Assembly (NCBI GenBank): GCA_024734495.1
Contig: JALMQS010000089.1
Coordinates: 6,088,420 to 6,152,419, forward strand
Length of the DNA: 64,000 nt
Direction: 5' to 3'
Origin: Forficula auricularia
Lineage: Eukaryota > Arthropoda > Insecta > Dermaptera > Forficulidae
Every line of letters starts with the position of its first letter. Position 1 is the first letter of the stretch. Made by a program: the position numbers and the translations under genes. Below the pieces are notes generated by a model. That model was given only the letters and a program-made list of their open reading frames with translations, ran no database searches and was not told the DNA's origin. Below, piece by piece: positions 10,631 through 18,931 of this stretch.

Positions 10631-11476
10631 TAAGGTGACCAATCGTCCCCCTTTAGGGAGGAATAAAAAATTGATCAATGCCAAAAAAACCCCATGATGT
10701 TATTTAGATGAGAAACTTTCATCACTGTTCGGCACAGGTTAAAATTTAGACAGAGTTGAAACTTAGGGGATATTTTTATTTATTTATTTCGAACCATATG
10801 AGCCTCTGTCAGCGTAAAAATTCGAAATCCAAAATAAAGACCACCCTAGTATGCAAGAATGAAATTTGCGACCCCAATAATGTGGACATATGTAGCAATT
10901 GTGTGTAATCGTATTTCCTAAATATTTCGTTCTTATTTAGTTCCAACTTAACCATACTATTGTGCCATGTAACAAGTTGCTATTTGTATTAAACAATTTT
11001 GTTGATATTAACGATTTTTAATGCGTAGTCCGATCGACGAATGTTTAGTTATAATGTATCTGAGAATTAAGTTTAGTTATCTACGGTTAAATGAATATTT
11101 TTTGTCAATGTTATAATTTCTTAACAATATATTGGAAATATCTGAACATTGAATGTCTTCATATTGAATTTATCGATAATATCATTATAATCTCGATCAA
11201 ATACGGAGATTTACAGATTAGTCTTCAAATATCGAAAAGGAGGACTTTTCGGGGAAGAACAGAACTTACAAAGCCAGGTGCCAAGGTAATGGTTCAAAAA
11301 TTAATAGCAATGTCAACATAATTACAAAATAAAATGCTACAAATGTTTATCCTATGCATTTATCATATTATAGTTTATTATTATTCCAATGAATAAAATG
11401 TTTCTTTTCTTTACGATATTTTTTTCTTCAATTAATTTATGTCCTCCTTTTCATTGTAAAAAAGTTGGTCACCTTA
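10631..11476. mobile_element. hAT-like TIR element remnant
   Basis: Ends are TAAGGTGACCAA and its inverse TTGGTCACCTTA, followed inward by a CGTCC-type block on the left and a GTCCTCC block on the right. Flanks are TTATTATTAT and TTATTATAC, a possible 8-bp duplication in simple sequence. A 76-codon plus-strand frame (11091-11321) with no recognised motif is inside. Confidence 0.5.
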
Positions 11477-11607
11477 TTATTATACACTTTTCTATTAGCT
11501 TGCAATGTTGTATATTTATTTAAATAATTTTATGTTGGGCATTTTGTTTACCAAAAAGTAAAAAAATTCTTTTCTTTTAAATGAAATTATATAAAAATAA
11601 AAACATT

Positions 11608-12267
11608 TCAGTTTGTTAAATTCCGCAAACTTTTTTCACTTATAATTACTCGAGATCTTTTTTTTTGCCTTCTACGTTTTTTGTTAATAGTTTGCGGCAT
11701 GCTAGTATTTTGAGCGGTGGTAGTAACGGTTTCCTGAATGGTAGTACGAATGGAACCAATGATTTCTCTATGATGTTCTTGGTCTAACTGAAGGTACGGT
11801 TTTAATGACGATGGATTGTTATGTCCCGTAATTTTCACGAGTTTTTGTTCACCTATACCACTCCTGGACAATTCAGTTACAGCGGCAGCTCGATTAGAAT
11901 GGTTCGTAATTTTTACGCGCTTGACATCAAGTCCAATATTTTTCGCGGAAGATTTGGTCCATTTAGAGATTACATTTGTCTCAATGGGAGAATTTTTATA
12001 CCATCCTTTTGAATTTGTTTTTTGCCAGAAAGGATTTGTAGTTAGAAAAAACTTTTCACATGTGATGTGGTTTTCCCGTCTTCCCATAATTTTTTTAAAC
12101 AATCTTACTGGACACACACTTTCTTCTTCGGTGTTTGCAACCAACCATTTACTGTCGACCAACTTCTGATTCCTCAGGAACTCATTTCTGATGAGTACGT
12201 GGATTGCGACCACGGGGTTATCCGAGCTAAGTCTGACATTGCTTCCACTTACTTGTGTCAGGCTTCT
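11608..12267 (-). pseudogene. Crypton tyrosine recombinase, C-terminal half (copy 1)
   Basis: The open minus-strand frame ends at a stop at 11608. It encodes a tyrosine-recombinase C-terminal domain: NQKLVDSKWLVANTEEESVC, the ITNHSNRAA box (H-x2-R), ITGHNNPSSLKPY with the H and the presumed Tyr nucleophile, then a basic tail KKRRRQKKRS. These are the features of animal Crypton transposases (the same domain as in KCTD1/ZMYM-type domesticated genes). Upstream of about 12170 the sequence no longer matches the second Crypton copy (21583-22400), and it runs into the N gap. That part may be another element's insertion. Confidence 0.8.
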
Positions 12268-13252
12268 NNNNNNNNNNNNNNNNNNNNNNNNNNNNNNNNN
12301 NNNNNNNNNNNNNNNNNNNNNNNNNNNNNNNNNNNNNNNNNNNNNNNNNNNNNNNNNNNNNNNNNNNNNNNNNNNNNNNNNNNNNNNNNNNNNNNNNNNN
12401 NNNNNNNNNNNNNNNNNNNNNNNNNNNNNNNNNNNNNNNNNNNNNNNNNNNNNNNNNNNNNNNNNNNNNNNNNNNNNNNNNNNNNNNNNNNNNNNNNNNN
12501 NNNNNNNNNNNNNNNNNNNNNNNNNNNNNNNNNNNNNNNNNNNNNNNNNNNNNNNNNNNNNNNNNNNNNNNNNNNNNNNNNNNNNNNNNNNNNNNNNNNN
12601 NNNNNNNNNNNNNNNNNNNNNNNNNNNNNNNNNNNNNNNNNNNNNNNNNNNNNNNNNNNNNNNNNNNNNNNNNNNNNNNNNNNNNNNNNNNNNNNNNNNN
12701 NNNNNNNNNNNNNNNNNNNNNNNNNNNNNNNNNNNNNNNNNNNNNNNNNNNNNNNNNNNNNNNNNNNNNNNNNNNNNNNNNNNNNNNNNNNNNNNNNNNN
12801 NNNNNNNNNNNNNNNNNNNNNNNNNNNNNNNNNNNNNNNNNNNNNNNNNNNNNNNNNNNNNNNNNNNNNNNNNNNNNNNNNNNNNNNNNNNNNNNNNNNN
12901 NNNNNNNNNNNNNNNNNNNNNNNNNNNNNNNNNNNNNNNNNNNNNNNNNNNNNNNNNNNNNNNNNNNNNNNNNNNNNNNNNNNNNNNNNNNNNNNNNNNN
13001 NNNNNNNNNNNNNNNNNNNNNNNNNNNNNNNNNNNNNNNNNNNNNNNNNNNNNNNNNNNNNNNNNNNNNNNNNNNNNNNNNNNNNNNNNNNNNNNNNNNN
13101 NNNNNNNNNNNNNNNNNNNNNNNNNNNNNNNNNNNNNNNNNNNNNNNNNNNNNNNNNNNNNNNNNNNNNNNNNNNNNNNNNNNNNNNNNNNNNNNNNNNN
13201 NNNNNNNNNNNNNNNNNNNNNNNNNNNNNNNNNNNNNNNNNNNNNNNNNNNN
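12268..13252. other. assembly gap (985 N)
   Basis: Unknown bases. Any reading frame across it is an artefact. Confidence 1.
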
Positions 13253-13985
13253 TAATGCAATCGAATGCAAGAAGGTGTACCAGTAAAGATGCAGCTCCTA
13301 TGGATCTCGAAAGAACTCCTTGCATTACCGAAGAGAAGGGATGGATTATGAGAGGGTGTAGACGTAGGTGTCTATGCACTCCCGTTTTGAAGGTTTGAAG
13401 ATTATAAGTGCTGGGAAAAGATGAGGCTGTGAGGGAGTTCCAATTCCTGAAGTCATGGGGATATATGTATTGGCGAATGAAGTGTCCGGAACTTTTCTAA
13501 TTTGACCGCGAAAGAGTGTTGGGAGTCGGCAAAACGTTCTTACGTGCAAAGCATGCTTTGGGGGATTATTGATTTTATCTCATCAGAGCACCTGCCGTGA
13601 TAGTATCTATAGAAAAGGGAAAGGGCAGAGACATTTCTTCGATGAGCCAACGAGTCGAGGGAGTCGGTGAGGGTAGAATAGAATAGAGGAAGAGAATATT
13701 TTGAGGCTCCTCTCCATAGATGAGAGCCGTATTCGAGACAGGGGCGGATTTGGGCCTTGTAGATGGTGAGAAGTTGTGGGGTTTGTAAAATCGCTTGGAC
13801 CTGAATAAGAAGCCAATCTTCCTTGCTGCAGATTTCGCTTACAGAGGAGATGTGTTCATTCCAAGACAGGTCAGATGCGACAGAGACGCCCAACATGGAT
13901 AGGATGTCACACATTTTCAGGGCATTCGAATCGAAGTGAATATCAGGGAAATATTTATTTTCGCGCCTAGAAATTAGTATAGTTT
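13253..13985 (-). pseudogene. LINE reverse transcriptase, C-terminal part
   Basis: On the minus strand from 13985: RRENKYFPDIHFDSNALK, LGVSVASDLSWNEHI, then YKAQIRPCLEYGSHLWRGA and HRRNVSALSLFYRYYHGRC. In a shifted frame follow a RNWNSLTASSFPSTY-like stretch and FKTGVHRHL. This is the post-catalytic region of Jockey/CR1-group LINE polymerases. Frameshifts and the missing YxDD region make it a dead fragment. The 3' side runs into the assembly gap. Confidence 0.75.
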
Positions 13986-14250
13986 GTTAAGGAAAAGTGA
14001 CTTTCATTTATGTGCAATTATTATTTAAATATCCCAGGATAATCTTAAAAATTTAAGGTTCAATAAACCTATAAATAAATTTGCCCGAAAATAAAAAAAA
14101 GGCTCTCAAAACTTAACTTGAAATTAATATGCTTAATAAAAAATGTCCTCGTAGATAAGTTCATGTAGGTACAGTTCTTTTCTAGTATTCTAGGCTTCCA
14201 CAGATTAAGGGTAGAAATAAATTTATAATTATTATTATCATTTCCGTCCA
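13986..14250. other. AT-rich spacer
   Basis: No gene seen. A 60-codon minus-strand frame at 14069-14251 has no motif. Confidence 0.4.
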
Positions 14251-14261
14251 TAATTTGTATT

Positions 14262-14432
14262 AATTTGAAAGTTTATATTAGGAAAATAAGTTTGAATCAA
14301 GAATGTTCTTATAATTGTAGAAGCTCTGAAGAAGTCGGCAAAGGACGAAACGTTGGTGGATAAATAAAAAAGTCACACATAAAAAACTTGTCCTTATTTT
14401 CCTAATATATCATAAATATAAACTTTCAAATT
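14262..14432 (+). mobile_element. Penelope-type inverted unit with hammerhead-like core
   Basis: Arms AATTTGAAAGTTTATATTAG (14262 onward) and its inverse ending near 14432 enclose a segment with a hammerhead-like core and GTCACACATAAAAA. A shortened relative with a 14-bp target duplication lies at 57060-57159, showing that the unit is mobile. Penelope-like retroelements and their non-autonomous derivatives are known to carry hammerhead motifs; the assignment here is by that resemblance. Confidence 0.6.
14326..14351 (+). ncRNA. hammerhead-ribozyme-like core (type A)
   Basis: CTGAAGA, a short helix GTC...GAC with a GGCAAAG loop, then GAAAC: all invariant core positions of the hammerhead fold (CUGANGA and GAA) are present. 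Stem I and stem III partners with a cleavage triplet were not resolved, so activity is unproven. Confidence 0.45.
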
Positions 14433-14449
14433 AAATTGATAATTTTGTG

Positions 14450-14742
14450 ATAATTTTCTCACTAATATATCAAATTAACGAGAATTGTTTTAGATCGCGC
14501 ATATATATCGCGAGACTACTGCTGGTTGAGGCTATTGGAGTCTGCTGAGTCTTAAGTCTAGACCAAGAGAGAAATTGAAATAAGATATGATCCAATTTTA
14601 GCTATAATCCAGCATCATTTCGGGTTTAGACCGCATGACTCTTTTTATTTCAAACACTGATTATATATCTTGTTTAAAAAGCGCGATCAAAAACAATTCT
14701 CGTTAATATGTTAATTATTCTTTGATATATTAATGAGAAAAT
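14450..14742. mobile_element. long-arm palindromic element
   Basis: ATAATTTTCTCACTAATATA through AGAATTGTTTTAGATCGCGC (14454-14510) is repeated inverted at about 14680-14742 with a small insertion. The loop is about 170 bp. No ORF. Confidence 0.7.
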
Positions 14743-14771
14743 TATAAATTTATTTAACATCATTATTTCAA

Positions 14772-14875
14772 GCTAGAAATATATAAATTCGATATTATTT
14801 TCACTTAATATTTGACAAAAATCACCTACTTCTCGATTCGCGATCAAATCAAATACAGGAAACTTATGATTAAGG
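14772..14875. repeat. dispersed repeat, shared with 33228-33345
   Basis: AGAAATATATA, TATTATTTTCACT, TTTGACAAAAAT, ACCTAC and ATTCGCGAT occur in the same order in both places. Confidence 0.6.
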
Positions 14876-14897
14876 GTAGAAAATTTGTTCGTTGCTC

Positions 14898-15023
14898 GAA
14901 AGTAGTGAAATCTAAAATGTTGCCGCAAAATTCGCCAAGAATAATTAAGTCGAGTAAATAGTAAATCTTCAACTTAATTATCTTTGGCAATTTAATCACA
15001 CACTAGATTTCACTACTTCTTTC
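14898..15023. mobile_element. short hairpin element
   Basis: AGTAGTGAAATCT...GCCAAGAATAATTAAGT at the left and its inverse at 14982-15023 form arms of about 45 bp around a 25-bp loop. Confidence 0.65.
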
Positions 15024-15094
15024 GAACTTGGACTGTTTTTTCACAGAATGTTTTAAATTATAAACAAAAATATACCATTCAAATATTGTGCTCT

Positions 15095-15338
15095 ATCACC
15101 AACGCCCCACCCAATCAGCCCATATAAGAATAAGCTATTAATTAAGCAAGAGAACCTTGAATTAAACCCTCAATACCAATAGCTACTGAACTAACAACCA
15201 AAATTCTTATCCCCCAATTTCTCAAAGGTAACGCACTCATCAAACTCAAAGTTGCAATCTTTTGTCAGGTCAATAAAATTGTTTGTTTCTTTCAACCCAA
15301 ATTTTCCGCAGTGCTAGGAAATCAAAAATGCAAGCGGA
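15095..15338 (-). pseudogene. nuclear mitochondrial fragment (numt) of nad2, copy A
   Basis: Read on the minus strand with the invertebrate mitochondrial code, it gives HFWFPS, ENLGWKKQ, TWQKIATLSLMS, then GLIQGSLA and LMAYSYMGWLGG. This matches the conserved core of NADH dehydrogenase subunit 2 (HFWFP, the TWQKIAP motif, GLNQ, KLMAYS, GW). Three TGA codons fall exactly at conserved Trp positions. One TAA where Lys is expected shows decay. This is a nuclear copy, flanked by MITEs and a TRMT1 fragment. Confidence 0.85.
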
Positions 15339-15371
15339 CAGTTTCGAAGCTGTAACAGGCCGAAAGACAAC

Positions 15372-15525
15372 TAAGTTCACCAAGGAATTAGGTGTGTACC
15401 GTCTTTGGAATTACTTTGGAATTCATTAGATAATCTATTGTCATCTATTGACTTCTACTTGGAAATGAAAGTGGAAGTGGAAGTAGGCGTACACAATTTT
15501 AGGTCGCGGTTCACCCCTCGGTTCC
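15372..15525. mobile_element. MITE of the CCGAGGGGTGAACC family, left end worn
   Basis: Shares TACCGTCTTTGGAATTACTT, TTCATTAGATAAT, and the right terminus GCGGTTCACCCCTCGG with 763-1055. The left terminus is shortened to CACCAAGGAATTAGG. Confidence 0.75.
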
Positions 15526-15820
15526 CACCATTAATTGTTTACCTTTTTTTTTGTTAAGGATCCCGAATATGTTGCTACACAAAAATTCAAATATAAATGT
15601 TTTGGAGAGTTCACTCTTTTTTTTCCTTGTTTTTTCTACTTTTTTCATTCTCTTGTCCACCAGTTTTATGTCTAGTTCCGGAGCCCCAATATGGTGCTGG
15701 ATTTTTTTGAAATCAAGTTAAACCTGTTTTTCTTGATGAAGGATTAGCATCTGGATGTATATTAAAATTGATTTGGTAATCATAAGTTTTTCCTAAAATT
15801 ATCGCTGCTTGGCCTACCAT

Positions 15821-16396
15821 CAGTGGTTCCCAACCTTTTGTGGCCCATCGCCCCTTTCTGGAGGTTGACTAACACCTATCGCCCCCTTTTCATTTTCATT
15901 GAATGCCTAATTTTAATTTGAAGTAAAGTGTAAATAATAAAGCAGTTGTATTATTTTAAACAATTTTATTACCGTATATAAAAAACAACCAAGCAGTTTT
16001 ATAAAATAGGAAAATTAAATGTACATTTTTTACAGATTTTTTTTAAGAACAAAGAAGTGAACAATTAACTAAGATCATTAACGTACATTTAAAAAACAGG
16101 AATACATGTTTTCATTTTTAAATTGAAATCTGAAAAATTAAGAAACACCACTCTGCTTGAAAATGATTTTAGCCTCACAGTCATACTTCAGATCTAGAAA
16201 CTCCGTCTGCAAAGAGTTATCAAGCTTATCTACAGCTTCAAACGTGAATGGATCTAGAATCCAATCAGGAATTTGTAACTTGGTCAAATCTTCAAATCTT
16301 GATTCCATGTCAGTTTTTAATTTTTCCCCCTTTGAATACTCATCGCCCCCAAATCACCCACTTGGGGGCGATCGCCTCCAGGTTGGGAACCACTTG
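15821..16396 (-). mobile_element. hAT element inserted in TRMT1 copy A
   Basis: Termini CAGTGGTTCCCAACC and the inverse AGGTTGGGAACCACTTG, each followed inward by CGCCCC-rich sequence. Copy B provides the empty site. An exact 8-bp duplication is not evident, so a few bases were probably lost at the junction. It carries a transposase remnant on the minus strand. Confidence 0.8.
16130..16335 (-). pseudogene. hAT transposase C-terminal remnant
   Basis: The minus-strand frame gives ESRFEDLTKLQIPDWILDPF, then EAVDKLDNSLQTEFLDLKYD and KIIFKQSGVS with a stop. This is the pattern of the ZBED5/FAM200-like hAT transposase C-terminal dimerisation region (a F-x-DL, IPxWxxxPF box, then LQxEFLxL). The N-terminal DNA-binding and catalytic regions are absent from the 576-bp element. 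Confidence 0.7.
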
Positions 16397-16564
16397 TTTT
16401 AGATGATGGTAGATATTGTATCGACCAAGCTTGCATGATGGCCCAAATAACATCAGGAGGGGCGTTAGTTTTAGGTATAAAGAAATTTGAAAAAAGAAAT
16501 CAAAATCAAGTTAAAAATAAAATTACTTTATTATAAATATATGCATATTTAAAATATAAAATTG

Positions 16565-17098
16565 TTAAGTCAATTCTTGAGGCGATGAATGAGCAAGTTT
16601 TTTTGAAGGATTAAGAGAACTTGGAGAGTTTACTCTTTTTTTTCCTTGTTTTTTTCTGCTTTTTTCATTCTCTTGTCCACCAGTTTTATGTCTAGTTCCG
16701 GGACCCCAATATGGCGCTGGATTTTTTTGAAATCGAGTTAAACCTGTTTTTCTTGATGAAGGATTAGCATCTGGATGGATATCAAAATTGATTTGATAAT
16801 CATAAGTCTTTCCTAAAATAATCGCTGCTTGGCCTACGATCCTTTTAGATGATGGTGGATATTGTAACGTCCAAGCTTGCATAATGGCCCAAATAACATC
16901 AGGAGGGGCGTTAGTTTTAATAGAAGTTGGACAACAGTGAGATAACGAAACTTTATATCCTAAATGAAGAATAGCTGAACGAACTTGAAGTAAAGAAGGA
17001 CTTGTACAATGCAAAATTGAACTTAGTTTGGGTAAAGTGTAATAGAATGGCACATCAATTTCTTCTAAAATCATTTCGGATCGCTCGGTGGCCAGGTA
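16565..17098 (-). CDS. TRMT1: TRMT1 C-terminal coding segment, copy B (open)
   Basis: An uninterrupted minus-strand frame ends at a stop at 16565. It encodes the C-terminal part of the class I SAM-dependent enzyme that makes N2,N2-dimethylguanosine at position 26 of tRNAs. Recognisable blocks are DVPFYYTLPKLSSILHC, PSLLQVRSAILHLGY, VSLSHCCPTSIKTNAPPDV, a DANPSSRKTGL box, and PAPYWGPG. A lysine-rich tail follows. The Met at 17074 is internal to the family, so this is not a true start. The SAM-binding domain is not in the window. It could be the last exon of a gene whose other exons lie beyond the inserted elements, or a retained fragment. The reading frame continues upstream into numt-derived sequence. 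No zinc-finger CCCH tail is present. Confidence 0.8.
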   Translation of the reverse strand, partial: YLATERSEMILEEIDVPFYYTLPKLSSILHCTSPSLLQVRSAILHLGYKVSLSHCCPTSIKTNAPPDVIWAIMQAWTLQYPPSSKRIVGQAAIILGKTYDYQINFDIHPDANPSSRKTGLTRFQKNPAPYWGPGTRHKTGGQENEKSRKKQGKKRVNSPSSLNPSKKLAHSSPQELT

Positions 17099-17100
17099 GA

Positions 17101-17248
17101 AAGCTATTAATTTAGCAAGAAAACCTTGAATTAAACCCTCAATACCAATAGCTAGTAAGTAGGAGCGGGGCTACTGACAACCAAAATTCTTATCCCCCAA
17201 TTTCTCAAAGGTAACGCACTCATCAAACTCAAAGGTGCAATTCCTTTT
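17101..17248 (-). pseudogene. numt of nad2, copy B
   Basis: Matches copy A (15132-15259) and encodes APLSLMSALPL, NWG, GIEGLIQGFLAKL on the minus strand. A 15-16-bp insertion (GTAAGTAGGAGCGGGG region) is present relative to copy A. It is cut on the right by the 5' LTR of the Gypsy element at the point where copy A continues as GTCAGGTCAATAAAATTG. Confidence 0.8.
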
Positions 17249-17411
17249 TGTATTATCATTGGTATCACTGTCGGCAACCAGCAGTAATGTTGGCAGCAAT
17301 ATTATACATTCACACATCTAATCAGTCAAGCATAGTCATTCAACCAAATGACAATGTAATATTTGTATTATAAATTGACCAATATTATTTAATAAATTAA
17401 ATAATAATACA
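17249..17411 (+). repeat. 5' LTR of the Gypsy element
   Basis: 163 bp, TGTATTATC to ATACA (TG...CA). Matches 21421-21582 nearly throughout. Confidence 0.9.
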
Positions 17412-17426
17412 TGGTGTCAGGTAGAC
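17412..17426 (+). promoter_or_regulatory. primer-binding site
   Basis: TGGTGTCAGGTAGAC starts directly after the 5' LTR; TGG is the complement of a tRNA CCA end. It resembles the initiator-Met type site (TGGTATCAG) but the tRNA is not certain. Confidence 0.65.
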
Positions 17427-17500
17427 TAGCACAGTGAATAGCGATGCCAAGCTTATAATTAATAATATCTTATCTTTAATATTTATTTTCTATTTTTAAA

Positions 17501-18931
17501 ATGGAGTCAATGTTCAAACCGCCTCAACCTTTGTCCCTGGATGGAAATATTGCAGACAACTGGAAGCTATTTGAGCAGAAATTTGATAATTTTTTGATTG
17601 CATCGGACTTAAATACACAAAAGGAAGAGAGGCAAGTGGCTATTTTTATTAACCTCCTGGGAGATGACGGCTTAGAGCTTTTCAACACCTTCAAGCTGAC
17701 GGAGTTAGAAACAAAGTCTTTAAAAATTATAAAAGAGAAATTCGAAGCCTATTGTGCTCCTAAGAAGAATATAATTTTTACAAGATTTGTTTTTAATAGC
17801 ATTTCTCAAAAAGATGGCCAACCATTTGATTCATTTGTAATGGAACTTAGAAAAGCTCTGAAATCTACAGATTACAAGGAACCAGATGACATGTTACGCG
17901 ATAGAATTGTCATGGGAATTTATAGCAAAGAAACGCAAGAAAAACTTCTCAGAGAGTCTGATTTGTCGCTGAACAAAGCTATCACATTTTGTAAGGCTAT
18001 CGAAGCTAGCAAATCGCAGTCCAAAGTCCTACAACAAGAAATATCAGTGAATGAACTTTATAGAAGGCGCAAATTCGACACAGAAGAAAAAGAAAAAACA
18101 AGACCGTGCATGTTTTGTGGTTCGACACATAGAAAGGGCAGGTGCCCGGCATATGGAAAAGTGTGTACTAAGTGCAAGAAACCAAACCATTTCGCAGCCG
18201 TTTGCAAGACTCGAAGCCAGACGTCACAAATCGTTTCGAAGAAAAATGTGCACGACATCGCTTTAGAAGAAGAAGAATGTGAAGAATTCCTCATAAGCAC
18301 ACTAGATAAAACTACTGGTGACTGTTGTAATGAACGAATGTGGCTCAAGACAATTAATGTGGAGGGCAAGCTCATAGATTTCAAAATGGACACTGGAGCC
18401 GAAGTGAATGTATTGCCTCTTTATCTTTTAAACTGTTTAAGTTCAAGAAAAAACATTGTAAAATCAAATGCAATCTTAGTTGCATATGGTAGTGAAAATT
18501 TTAAAATAAAGCCAGTTGGCGAAGTCACCTTAGAATGCAGGGACAAGGGTAAGTCAACCAAAGTTCATTTTATGGTGGTAGATAACAAGGGTCAAATGCC
18601 CCTATTGGGATTAAATGGATGTGTAGGCCTTGGATTGATCAAAAGGGTGGACATGTTGGGACATGGTAATTTTAGCACACTTGAGGACATTATTAAAGAG
18701 TACCCTATGGTTTTTGAGGGCTTAGGAGAATTTCCCTTCCCTCACAAAATTGTATTAAAAAAAGACGCTGTTCCGCACATCCAGCCAATAAGGCGCATAC
18801 CCCTGACCCTGCATTCACGGGTAAAAGCTAAATTGGAACAGTTAGAAAGAGAAGGGATTATAGCCAAAATCGACAAACCAACTGAGTGGCTAAATCCTTT
18901 GGTTATAGTCGAAAAAAAAATAAAGATTTAA
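17501..18931 (+). CDS. Gypsy gag-protease (reads into RT start)
   Basis: 476 codons. Capsid-like N-terminal part (residues 1 to about 190), two cysteine knuckles at about 202-236 (an irregular CMFC...C box and a CTKCKKPNHFAAVC CX2CX4HX4C box), then an aspartic protease with DTGAEVNVLP at about 297 and LLGLNG at about 368. The C-terminal 60 residues are the beginning of the reverse transcriptase and stop in the middle of a conserved region at an A9 run (18912-18920). The pol frame continues in the -1 frame. In mag-like elements gag and pol may be in one frame, so this is either a single-base loss or, less likely, a frameshift site. Confidence 0.9.
   Translation: MESMFKPPQPLSLDGNIADNWKLFEQKFDNFLIASDLNTQKEERQVAIFINLLGDDGLELFNTFKLTELETKSLKIIKEKFEAYCAPKKNIIFTRFVFNSISQKDGQPFDSFVMELRKALKSTDYKEPDDMLRDRIVMGIYSKETQEKLLRESDLSLNKAITFCKAIEASKSQSKVLQQEISVNELYRRRKFDTEEKEKTRPCMFCGSTHRKGRCPAYGKVCTKCKKPNHFAAVCKTRSQTSQIVSKKNVHDIALEEEECEEFLISTLDKTTGDCCNERMWLKTINVEGKLIDFKMDTGAEVNVLPLYLLNCLSSRKNIVKSNAILVAYGSENFKIKPVGEVTLECRDKGKSTKVHFMVVDNKGQMPLLGLNGCVGLGLIKRVDMLGHGNFSTLEDIIKEYPMVFEGLGEFPFPHKIVLKKDAVPHIQPIRRIPLTLHSRVKAKLEQLEREGIIAKIDKPTEWLNPLVIVEKKIKI

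Larger units (their letters stand above)
15599..16460 (-). pseudogene. TRMT1: TRMT1 3' coding fragment, copy A (disrupted)
   Basis: Two segments (15599-15820 and 16397-16455) match the minus-strand coding sequence of copy B at 16620-16920. They encode AIILGKTYDYQINF, HPDANPSSRKTGLT, and FQKNPAPYWGSGTRHKTGGQ. The Arg codon after GLT has become TGA, and a 576-bp hAT element splits the copy. The part upstream of SIKTNAP is missing. It is therefore a pseudogene fragment of tRNA (guanine26-N2)-dimethyltransferase. Confidence 0.85.

Noticed and set aside
11608..13398. Very long frames of 340-550 codons on both strands
   Set aside because: They consist mostly of N and are artefacts of the gap; only 11608-12170 on the minus strand is real coding sequence.
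15095..15260. Reading the numt copies as part of the TRMT1 coding sequence
   Set aside because: Copy A continues beyond the shared block with further nad2 blocks (HFWFPS, TWQK, GW) that fit only the mitochondrial code.
18058..18393. 111-codon minus-strand frame
   Set aside because: Antisense shadow of the Gypsy gag-protease frame.
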